NCBI GenBank assembly: GCA_021372185.1 | Contig: JAJFUY010000357.1 | Span: 1-12,814, forward strand | Direction: 5' to 3' | DNA from: Chlamydiales bacterium | GTDB lineage: Bacteria > Chlamydiota > Chlamydiia > Chlamydiales > FEN-1388 | Length of the DNA: 12,814 nucleotides | Part shown: positions 7,382 through 12,814 of the stretch, piece after piece | Position numbering within the stretch: position 1 is the first letter of the stretch | Layout of the letters: the number at the start of each line of letters is the position of its first letter | Made by a program: the position numbers and the translations under genes | Notes under the pieces: generated by a model | What the model was told of the DNA's origin: nothing | Databases searched by the model: none | What the model saw: the letters and a program-made list of their open reading frames with translations, nothing else

Positions 7382-8695
7382 TTATCGAAAGCGAGGAAAG
7401 AGAGAAATCGCATATAACGGATAGTTTATAATGTTGCCATCGTGAGCAAAATTGCGTAATGAAGCGCGTGAAAGCACTGTGGGGGCATTATCTTCTTTCG
7501 AAAATTTTTCGCCATATACGAGAAGACTCTTTTTTTTCTTAGAAAAGCCAGCCTTTACTTCTAGTGGGAAGATCTGTTGTTCTGTTGATACAACGAAATC
7601 TACTTCAGCAATACCTTCGCTTGTCCAGTAATAGAGCTCATCAAAATGTTTGTCGTGCAGCTCGCTTGCGACAAAGTTTTCGGTGAGAGAGCCTTTAAAT
7701 TCTTCAAAGAGTTGATCCCCTTCCAGTACGATTCTGGGATCTAATTTACTCATTGTCCCAAGTAATCCCACATCAAGCAAAAAGATCTTAAAAGCCTGTT
7801 TATCCGAGTAGGAATTTAACGGGAGTTTTGGTGTAGAAATATAGTTGGATTTAAGGATTAACCCTGCATTTTTTAACCAATGTATGGAAGTTTCATATTC
7901 TCGTGCTCTCGCACTTTGTCGGATGGCAGAAAAAATGAATTTTTTATTTTCCTTTGCTAACTGATTTGGAATAGATTCCCACACAGCCATAATCTTGATA
8001 ACATCTTCTTTAGGAGCATGTTTTGCAAAATCCAGGGTGTAGGCATCTAGAATTTCTTTTTGTATGGTTCTTACCTGAAATATGTCCTCAGTTTTGATGT
8101 AGGTATCTACCGCTTCTGGCATGCCACCTACAACAAAATAGTATTTTAAAAGAGAGAGGAGTTTTGTATGAAAGATCTCAGAGATTGCTTGTGGATTTTT
8201 TTGCTCATGAAGCATCTCGGCTAAGCTGCTTTCGTTAAGTGCGTGTAAAAATTCGAAAAAATTTAAAGGAGCAAGATCAAGAAAATTGACTTTTCCGACA
8301 GGAAATCCCTTAGTGAGTTTTACCCCCAAGAGTGATCCTGCTGTTGCTACGTGATACTGATTGTTCTTCTCACAAAAGTATTTAAGTGACCCTAAGGCTT
8401 TGGCACACTCTTGGATTTCATCGAATATAAGTAGTGTGGAACCTGGTCGAATTGGTTTTTTAAAATAGATGCCTAATTCTTTGATGATTCGATCTGTGTC
8501 GAGATTTTGCTCAAAAAGGCTGCCAAAATGGGGTTCCTCATCGAAGTTAATATAGATGTAATCATCATATTCAGCTTTTGCGAAACTCTTCAATAGATAG
8601 GTTTTGCCTACTTGACGAGCGCCCCTTAATACCAGGGGTTTACGCATGGGCGATTTTTTCCAGTGCAGAAGCTTGTTGTAAAATTCTCTTTCCAT
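7382..8695 (-). CDS. AAA-family ATPase with C-terminal DUF4143 domain
   Basis: At 437 aa this is typical of the widespread AAA_14/DUF4143 proteins. Walker A is GARQVGKT (25-32) and Walker B is LLIFDE (88-93), followed by ATAGSLLG as the sensor-like strand. The C-terminal half includes a restriction-endonuclease-like core: VDFVV (Asp366) then PLEVKAG (Glu379, Lys381), the D-ExK pattern of that fold. The biological role of the family is poorly defined; it is patchily distributed and often in accessory regions. It runs against gpmA-nifS-nifU and interrupts what follows in chlamydial synteny, suggesting acquisition. The ATG at 8695 has AAAGGA almost touching it, which is too close for a normal SD, but the N-terminus fits the family. 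Confidence 0.9.
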   Translation of the reverse strand: MEREFYNKLLHWKKSPMRKPLVLRGARQVGKTYLLKSFAKAEYDDYIYINFDEEPHFGSLFEQNLDTDRIIKELGIYFKKPIRPGSTLLIFDEIQECAKALGSLKYFCEKNNQYHVATAGSLLGVKLTKGFPVGKVNFLDLAPLNFFEFLHALNESSLAEMLHEQKNPQAISEIFHTKLLSLLKYYFVVGGMPEAVDTYIKTEDIFQVRTIQKEILDAYTLDFAKHAPKEDVIKIMAVWESIPNQLAKENKKFIFSAIRQSARAREYETSIHWLKNAGLILKSNYISTPKLPLNSYSDKQAFKIFLLDVGLLGTMSKLDPRIVLEGDQLFEEFKGSLTENFVASELHDKHFDELYYWTSEGIAEVDFVVSTEQQIFPLEVKAGFSKKKKSLLVYGEKFSKEDNAPTVLSRASLRNFAHDGNIINYPLYAISLFPRFR

Positions 8696-8748
8696 TCCTT
8701 TATTTTAGCCCATGATAATCCTTTAAATCAATGATATGTTAGGAAAAC

Positions 8749-8785
8749 GTGATAATATCACAAAAATACGTTAGTTTTTTGTGAT
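8749..8785. promoter_or_regulatory. Operator-like palindromes upstream of the ATPase gene
   Basis: A perfect palindrome GTGATA-A-TATCAC (8749-8761) overlaps a second inverted repeat, ATCACAAAAA (8757-8766) and TTTTTGTGAT (8776-8785), with a 9-base loop. Three GTGAT/ATCAC half-sites therefore lie 54-90 bases before the ATPase start. They could bind a dimeric regulator or form a hairpin. I found no consensus promoter to anchor them. Confidence 0.4.
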
Positions 8786-8787
8786 TT

Positions 8788-8997
8788 ATGACAAAAAAGT
8801 CGACGTTACATCTTTGGGGATGGCAGAGAGGGGTAGAAAGGCTTTTTGCCTCACGCTATCTTCGACATTTGACTCAAAATGAGGCAAATGAGGCGAATGA
8901 GGCAAGATTTAGCCTAAAATACGATTTCATACATGATGTTATGAATAAATTTGCTATATCCCGCGCCACTGTCCAATGGTGTCAACTTAAGAATTGA
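8788..8997 (+). other. Doubtful 69-codon ORF in a decayed, repeat-rich gap
   Basis: An open frame starts at ATG 8788 with no Shine-Dalgarno sequence and ends inside the inverted repeat at 8976-9015. It includes a NEANEANEA stretch from the 9-bp tandem repeat, and near its end FAISRATVQ, vaguely like a helix-turn-helix or transposase tail. I do not recognise it. It is more likely a remnant or chance ORF than a gene. The rest of the 8696-9125 gap holds only the repeats and promoter listed separately. Confidence 0.15.
8878..8904 (+). repeat. Three tandem copies of a 9-bp unit
   Basis: AATGAGGCA, AATGAGGCG and AATGAGGCA occur back to back. The first copy's TGAGGCAA (8880-8887) is also inverted relative to TTGCCTCA at 8846-8853. 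Confidence 0.8.
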
Positions 8998-9015
8998 GTC
9001 TTAAGTTGACACCAT
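8976..9015. repeat. Perfect 16-bp inverted repeat, 8-base loop
   Basis: The left arm ATGGTGTCAACTTAAG (8976-8991) and its exact reverse complement (9000-9015) flank AATTGAGT. A second small hairpin (TGCATG/CATGCA) follows immediately. No T-run follows directly, so it is not a classic terminator. It resembles a REP-type or insertion-sequence-end palindrome. Confidence 0.8.
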
Positions 9016-9089
9016 GCATGAGACCCCATGCACTTTTCATCCCATGTCTGACCCCAAGTTTTTTTGTTTTATTAAAATTAATTATTGTA

Positions 9090-9095
9090 TATAAT
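9090..9095 (+). promoter_or_regulatory. Candidate -10 for the 9126-10013 gene
   Basis: A perfect TATAAT lies 30 bases before the ATG at 9126. The region 15-20 bases upstream is T-rich but has no good TTGACA match, so the -35 is weak. Confidence 0.4.
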
Positions 9096-9125
9096 TTGGC
9101 GATACATATTTTAATAGGAGCATAT

Positions 9126-10013
9126 ATGAACGCAAGTTCTGGCGTGGCAAAACGTACAAATTCTGTCGAAGTTGAATCACCACAACCTTTAAAACGCACC
9201 AAACAGGATGGTAGACTACAAGCCATCATGGCCGCAAATGCTTCTCTCTTCCAAAAATTTGATCTTCCAACGAGTGCAAGCCAGCTAGGTAGTGCTCTAC
9301 AAGTAAAGGGCGAAAAAATCCTAAATACTCTTGAAGCCATTGAAGATATAGAACCACTTAGTCTGTCGATGCTTGTTTGGGAGCCGGGCCAAGTGTTAAA
9401 AAGTTTTAAAACAAATAATATTGCATTTCGTGCACTTGGAATACTGAAATTTGGCCAGCAAGACCCCGACTGGTTTGACCGCATGAGTGTATTAGCAGAA
9501 GAAGTGGGCAAGCTTAGTGAATATTGCGAAGCTAATAGAGGTTCGCTTGCACGTGGAAGCTATGTGAGGGTCTATAATGCCTTAGATAAACTTATCTCAT
9601 CCTTTACAGAACATAAAATTGAGAACTTAAGGCGGCTACTTTTTTATGCAGATGCCCTCATAACAACAAAATCAAGTACCCCCTCCTACCAATCGACTGC
9701 GGCAGTGGTTTTGTTTGAACTGCATGACTTTGTACGAAAGCTTGATGATTTTGCGCGCGGCACAGATTTTGACAATCGAGATGTTATCAAAAGTTTGTAT
9801 ATGAGCATCGGTATAACAAGCAAAAATCCAAGAGATTACCTATTTTCAGAGGAAGATTGCGATATCACAAAATGGACAGAAAATCATTTCTTCGGTGTAT
9901 TAGATACACTTTGCAGTGCCGTTGCAGAAGAGGGATGGGACACTCTGTCTCAATATGAAGCCATGAAAAATGAGCTCCAAGCGCGTATTGCTTCATTAAG
10001 TGTTTTTAAATAA
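9126..10013 (+). CDS. Unknown 295-aa protein with bipartite NLS-like N-terminus
   Basis: I do not recognise a family. The ATG at 9126 has AGGAG (9116-9120) 5 bases upstream; the open frame extends further left but that part reads through the intergenic repeat and is not supported. Residues 1-30 are polar and probably disordered. The rest looks mostly helical and soluble, without signal peptide or membrane segments. Residues 9-26 contain KR, a 12-residue linker, then KRTK, the pattern of a classical bipartite nuclear localisation signal. In an intracellular bacterium this raises the possibility of a secreted effector, which is only inference. It is monocistronic by appearance. A weak AGTGTTT/AAACACT hairpin (9999-10018) spans the stop codon. 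Confidence 0.8.
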   Translation: MNASSGVAKRTNSVEVESPQPLKRTKQDGRLQAIMAANASLFQKFDLPTSASQLGSALQVKGEKILNTLEAIEDIEPLSLSMLVWEPGQVLKSFKTNNIAFRALGILKFGQQDPDWFDRMSVLAEEVGKLSEYCEANRGSLARGSYVRVYNALDKLISSFTEHKIENLRRLLFYADALITTKSSTPSYQSTAAVVLFELHDFVRKLDDFARGTDFDNRDVIKSLYMSIGITSKNPRDYLFSEEDCDITKWTENHFFGVLDTLCSAVAEEGWDTLSQYEAMKNELQARIASLSVFK

Positions 10014-10045
10014 ACACTATATGTCATGACCTTCCCATCTTAGTA

Positions 10046-10086
10046 TTGACACAAGCGCTGCTTTACCAGTACTATCTTCTATAGTA
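10046..10086 (+). promoter_or_regulatory. Sigma70-type promoter with overlapping palindrome before the aldolase gene
   Basis: A consensus -35 TTGACA (10046-10051) and -10 TACTAT (10070-10075) are separated by 18 bases. Transcription should begin near 10082, about 18 bases before the ATG. The -10 is also the left arm of TACTAT-CTTCT-ATAGTA (10070-10086), which could serve as an operator. Confidence 0.6.
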
Positions 10087-10099
10087 TTCCGAGGTACAT

Positions 10100-10888
10100 A
10101 TGAATTATGACTTATATGCCGCGGCGCTTACGCCCTTAAAGCAAGACCTCAGCTGTGATGATGTGAGGCTCGCTGAGCACTGCAAAGCGCTTATTGCACG
10201 AGGCTGTAAAGGTGTTGTGCTCTTTGGTACTACAGGCGAGGGGCCTTCCTTTTCTGTTTCAGAAAAAATGAAGAGCGTCCAAGAAGTTGTCCGATATGGA
10301 GTTAATCCCAGCTCAATCATTCTTGCCAGCGGTTCAAGCTGTCTTACAGATACTGTAGAGCTTGTTCAGTTTGCTCATAAGCTTGGATTCAGTGCAACGC
10401 TTGTTGCCCCACCATCTTTTTACAAAAATGTATCCAAAGAAGGGATTATTGCCTTTTACCGAGAAGTGCTGGAGCGAACTGAGGGTAAAATTATTCTTTA
10501 TCACATTCCGCAGTATACGGGCGTCCCATTAACGCTTGAAGTTGTTCGCACCCTTTATGAGCAGTTTCCTGACAGGATTGCGGGGCTTAAAGAGAGCGAA
10601 GGAAATTTTGAATTTATTAAAAGCGTGCTGCAGCTGCTACCATCACTCAAATTCTATGTAGGTAAAGAAAAGCAAATTCCTCAGGCAATGAAGTTTGGAA
10701 AAGTGGGGTCAATTTCAGGCTGCGCCAATATTTTCCCTGAGAAAATATTGAAACTTTTTGAAGGAGAGGGGCTTGAAGATTTTGAACAAGCAACCTCTAT
10801 CTTGGCAAACAAACCTTTTGTGGCTACTTGTAAAGCCTACCTTAAGGATTTTCCCAAATTTGTACGACCGCCGCTTATTTGTGAATAG
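10100..10888 (+). CDS. DapA/N-acetylneuraminate lyase family pyruvate aldolase
   Basis: This is a class I aldolase of the DHDPS/NAL superfamily (TIM barrel). Seen: GTTGEG at 43-48, Tyr108 in PSFYK, YHIP with Tyr134, the Schiff-base lysine Lys164 in GLKES, and SGCANIFPE. At 262 aa it is shorter than the usual 290-300, with the C-terminal helices reduced. DHDPS normally has SRTG after YNVP, where the Arg holds the aspartate-semialdehyde carboxylate. Here the sequence is QYTG, so that Arg appears to be Tyr139. This weakens a dapA call; another 2-keto acid aldolase is equally possible. GAGG (10091-10094) lies 5 bases before the ATG. It appears to be a single-gene unit. Confidence 0.8.
   Translation: MNYDLYAAALTPLKQDLSCDDVRLAEHCKALIARGCKGVVLFGTTGEGPSFSVSEKMKSVQEVVRYGVNPSSIILASGSSCLTDTVELVQFAHKLGFSATLVAPPSFYKNVSKEGIIAFYREVLERTEGKIILYHIPQYTGVPLTLEVVRTLYEQFPDRIAGLKESEGNFEFIKSVLQLLPSLKFYVGKEKQIPQAMKFGKVGSISGCANIFPEKILKLFEGEGLEDFEQATSILANKPFVATCKAYLKDFPKFVRPPLICE
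10726..10750. repeat. Perfect 10-bp inverted repeat inside the aldolase gene
   Basis: CAATATTTTC and GAAAATATTG flank CCTGA within codons for the NIFPEKI region. It may be a chance result of those codons. Confidence 0.6.
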
Positions 10889-10909
10889 CCGCAGCTTTTT
10901 ACCACACAA

Positions 10910-10925
10910 AATACAAAACGCTAAA
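10910..10925 (+). repeat. 16-bp repeat, copy 1
   Basis: AATACAAAACGCTAAA occurs here, 22 bases after the aldolase stop, and again exactly at 11976-11991 in the loop region of the large hairpin. Here AAAAC and GTTTT around GCTAAA can form a small stem. Confidence 0.7.
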
Positions 10926-10938
10926 GTTTTTAAGTTTT

Positions 10939-11121
10939 GAACCTCTTGCAAAACTCGGGGCGCTTTAGCAAAAACGCCCTTTTAAGCCATTTTGCCCCCA
11001 GACCCCTCGCCCCATTCGACTAGAGTATGGTGCTCGGGGGCTGGCTACGGTCGCTAAAGCGACGGGCAAACTGGCTTAAAATCATCGTTTTTTCTGAGGG
11101 CCCGAGTTTTGCAAAAGGTTC
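10939..11121. mobile_element. MITE-like element with long imperfect terminal inverted repeats
   Basis: The left end begins GAACCTCTTGCAAAACTCGG. The right end read on the other strand begins GAACCTTTTGCAAAACTCGG: 21 bp (10939-10959 and 11101-11121) with one mismatch. The similarity continues with gaps to about 58 bp per side, through TTTTAAGCCA/GTTTGCCC (10939-10997 versus 11064-11121). The central 66 bases are GC-richer, contain GTCGCT-AA-AGCGAC (11050-11063), and have no meaningful ORF. I saw no clear target-site duplication. This structure fits a non-autonomous transposon; the mobilising transposase is not in the window. It fills most of the 10889-11185 gap and ends 64 bases before the next gene. 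Confidence 0.7.
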
Positions 11122-11185
11122 TTCTCTTTAAATAAATGATTGTATATATGGAAGGGATACCCAAATTGAGTAAAGGAATCCTCTC

Positions 11186-11923
11186 ATGTACGGCGCATCA
11201 AATAGCCTGACGGATAACACGTCAAAACCTGAAATTCAGACAAGATCTCAAAAATACCGTGCATTTTTGGCGCTGCTTGAACGGGCAAAACACTACTCTA
11301 AGCAATTGACTAGTATAGAGATGCATAATTTAGCCTCCCTTATTCCTGACTGGATGCATCACCTGTCCTACCAGCAAATAGAGCTTACTTTAGAGCATTT
11401 TACCCATGGCTCTTTTATTCCTTTTTTACAAAAGGGCTATAAAGAGGCATTTGGTGAGCTTTGCCGCCAGGCCTATCTTCATGGCAAGCTCTATCATGTC
11501 CTACAAGATGTGACTATAGATGACAAAACTGCGCAGGTTATTAAAGCGGAAGTAAAAGCCGAAGTGCTAGAGAGCAATAGACCCTGCTTTTTTTCACGTA
11601 TTTTTGGTGTGCGCTCTATTATGGCAGTGCAGCTCGATCGTGAGCCTGCGTGCAAAAATACAAGCGTGGTAGATGCCATTGTTGCCGAAGCTGTAGTAGA
11701 GGCAGCGTGCAATAAGATGTCGCATCCAGAAGCTGATCTTAATGCCTGTCATGAGATTCATGATCTTGCCACAAATGCCATTAAGCATCAGATAGAACAG
11801 GCATCAAATGCTGAGCGCATCACGTTTTCTATCCCGCAGCCAAAGCCTTGCACGAAGGGGAATGATAGAAAGCTCCATTTTGTCTACGACATGGCCGCCT
11901 TCATCGTCTCCAACGAAAAGTAA
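11186..11923 (+). CDS. Unknown 245-aa soluble protein
   Basis: I do not recognise a family. The ATG at 11186 has AAGGA (11173-11177) 8 bases upstream. The protein looks helical and soluble, without signal peptide or membrane segments. Residues 20-125 read as a compact helical domain; an Ala/Val/Glu-rich helix (VVDAIVAEAVVEAACN) lies near 160-178. Six of its cysteines fall in the second half. A TATATA-type -10 (11143-11148) lies just upstream without a good -35. The MITE-like element ends 64 bases before the start and may have altered its regulation. The gene ends at a large hairpin shared with the convergent gene. It is likely lineage-specific. Confidence 0.75.
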   Translation: MYGASNSLTDNTSKPEIQTRSQKYRAFLALLERAKHYSKQLTSIEMHNLASLIPDWMHHLSYQQIELTLEHFTHGSFIPFLQKGYKEAFGELCRQAYLHGKLYHVLQDVTIDDKTAQVIKAEVKAEVLESNRPCFFSRIFGVRSIMAVQLDREPACKNTSVVDAIVAEAVVEAACNKMSHPEADLNACHEIHDLATNAIKHQIEQASNAERITFSIPQPKPCTKGNDRKLHFVYDMAAFIVSNEK

Positions 11924-11945
11924 ATAGAAAAATTAAAACAAATAA

Positions 11946-12036
11946 ATAACAGGATCTAGCAGGATCTGGCAGGATAATACAAAACGCTAAATTGTTTTTT
12001 GTATTTATCCTGCCAGATCCTGCTAGATCCTGTTAT
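11946..12036. terminator. Very long perfect hairpin between convergent genes, likely bidirectional terminator
   Basis: Two perfect 32-bp arms (11946-11977 and 12005-12036) are extended inward by TACAAAA/TTTTGTA (11978-11984, 11997-12003) with a single bulged T at 12004, leaving a 12-base loop. Each arm is built from tandem AGGATCTAGC, AGGATCTGGC, AGGAT units. T-rich sequence follows on both strands (leftward 11924-11945; rightward 12036-12050). It sits 22 bases after one stop and 10 bases after the opposing one. The arms are far longer than an ordinary terminator, so it may be a dispersed repeat co-opted as one. The inner part includes copy 2 of the 16-bp repeat (11976-11991). Confidence 0.7.
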
Positions 12037-12046
12037 ATTTTGGTAT

Positions 12047-12814
12047 TTATTGTGTTAATTTTGGAATGATCCAGCCGCGGATGAGCCATTTTTGTACCCA
12101 GAAGGCCGCTTCGTCGCCTACTTCTACACTATCTAGTGCCTGATCTATAGTGAATCCTTTTTCAATAAGCCTCAACAGCTCGTATTCTACGGGTTCTAGC
12201 TCGTCCCATGCTGCTTGAAGGTGGATGTTTCTAAAGATGATAAAATGATAGGGCCTATCTTTTGCTAAAATTGGGAAGTCATTTTCTAGCCAGTATTCGT
12301 GCGGCTCTTTTAGGAAGGCTTCACGGTAGTTCATGATGTGGCCAGGGCTTGTAATCAAATGCACATCCGTTTGGAGCTCTATGGGGCTATCAAGTAGCTT
12401 TTCGGCCGCTTCCTCATTGTAGGTGCTGAGGTCTATTGTTGGTTTTGTTACGGCAAAGAAACTTTGATTATGGGCTTTATCAATAACGGCGGCTTGTAAG
12501 ATGAGCCAGCGATCAGGTTCATGATAGGTGTTGTCTAAAAAGGTGACTAAGTCACGGCCTAAGAGATTTAAGCTCCAGTGAGAGGGCGGAAAGGCTTTTA
12601 AGAACGGTTCGGCAATGGTATCTCTAAAAGCCTGTTCTCCAAAGAGGCGCGATAAAAAGGGGTATTCTTCTTCCAGAATATCAAAGAGCCTTAGCCAGTA
12701 GCTATAATTATAGAGCCGCATACGCTCATCTGCTGTTAAGGTGGCACTTGGGGTAATGTATTCTTTGGCATCTGGGAGTTCATCATAGAGGCTGTGTGTG
12801 ATTGAGTTGCCAAA
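12047..12814 (-). CDS. HvfC/BufC-type DUF2063 protein, 5' end outside window
   Basis: The frame is open from the right edge to the TAA at 12049-12047 (255 codons seen), so the apparent ATG at 12721 is internal. The visible part begins FGNSITHSLYDELPDAKEYI, then ITPSATLTADERMRLYNYSY, LFDILEEEYPFLSRLFG, and PPSHWSLNLLGRDLVTFL. This order matches the N-terminal DUF2063 domain of HvfC/BufC proteins. The C-terminal part (about the last 70 visible residues) looks like a winged-helix-like domain. In characterised systems this protein pairs with a DUF692 MNIO enzyme (HvfB/BufB) that modifies cysteines in a small metal-binding peptide (bufferin). A DUF692 gene would be expected just upstream, right of the window. 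DNA binding, suggested by the old domain name, is not shown. Confidence 0.8.
   Translation of the reverse strand, partial: FGNSITHSLYDELPDAKEYITPSATLTADERMRLYNYSYWLRLFDILEEEYPFLSRLFGEQAFRDTIAEPFLKAFPPSHWSLNLLGRDLVTFLDNTYHEPDRWLILQAAVIDKAHNQSFFAVTKPTIDLSTYNEEAAEKLLDSPIELQTDVHLITSPGHIMNYREAFLKEPHEYWLENDFPILAKDRPYHFIIFRNIHLQAAWDELEPVEYELLRLIEKGFTIDQALDSVEVGDEAAFWVQKWLIRGWIIPKLTQ

Noticed and set aside
8976..9015. Rho-independent terminator
   Set aside because: The T-run lies more than 40 bases downstream and no confirmed gene ends here.
8994..9125. Upstream extension of the 9126 gene
   Set aside because: It reads through the 16-bp inverted repeat, and AGGAG supports the ATG at 9126.
8987..9511. 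Minus-strand ORF of 174 codons
   Set aside because: Antisense to the better supported gene at 9126, with no SD and no recognisable features.
11946..12036. CRISPR array
   Set aside because: The repeats are contiguous 10-bp units without unique spacers, arranged as an inverted repeat.

Overview
The window looks like a chromosomal piece from a member of the Chlamydiae, probably an environmental (Parachlamydia/Waddlia-like) lineage rather than Chlamydia itself. The main reason is gene order: an RsuA/RluB-type pseudouridine synthase is divergent from gpmA, which is followed by NifS-like and NifU-like genes with overlapping ends. From memory this matches the CT723-CT722-CT721-CT720 block of C. trachomatis; no search was run. 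GC looks moderate to low by eye. No rRNA, tRNA or CRISPR was seen.

Layout. (1) Positions 1-1936, minus: 3'-truncated gene for a secreted right-handed beta-helix protein with a regular ladder of cysteines. (2) Positions 2049-4706, minus: a likely three-gene transcript, rluB-like first, then a 57-codon ORF starting one base after the rluB stop, then a 481-codon unknown gene in another frame overlapping the small ORF. The last two may be one frameshifted gene. (3) Positions 4711-4758: overlapping divergent promoters sharing a palindromic -10. (4) Positions 4814-7375, plus: gpmA, nifS-like and nifU-like, overlapping by 8 and 4 bases. Both Fe-S-type proteins appear catalytically degenerate: the NifS-like protein lacks the PLP lysine and the sulfur-carrying cysteine, and the NifU-like protein lacks the IscU-type scaffold cysteines but keeps the C-terminal Nfu CxxC.

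(5) Positions 7382-8695, minus: an AAA/DUF4143 ATPase, convergent with nifU with a 6-base gap and probably an acquired accessory gene. (6) Positions 8696-9125: a decayed-looking, repeat-rich gap with operator-like palindromes, a 9-bp tandem repeat and a perfect 16-bp inverted repeat. (7) Positions 9126-10013, plus: a lineage-specific protein with a bipartite nuclear-localisation-like N-terminus. (8) Positions 10046-10888, plus: a promoter with consensus -35 and a DapA/NAL-family aldolase. (9) Positions 10939-11121: a 183-bp non-coding element with about 58-bp imperfect terminal inverted repeats, MITE-like. (10) Positions 11186-11923, plus: unknown protein. (11) Positions 11946-12036: a very long perfect hairpin between convergent genes. 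(12) Positions 12047-12814, minus: 5'-truncated HvfC/BufC-type (DUF2063) gene, whose partner MNIO (DUF692) gene would be expected just outside the right edge.

The most unusual points are the co-degenerate NifS/NifU pair, the possible split gene at 3464-3494, the MITE-like element, the composite hairpin, and the candidate host-nucleus-targeted protein.
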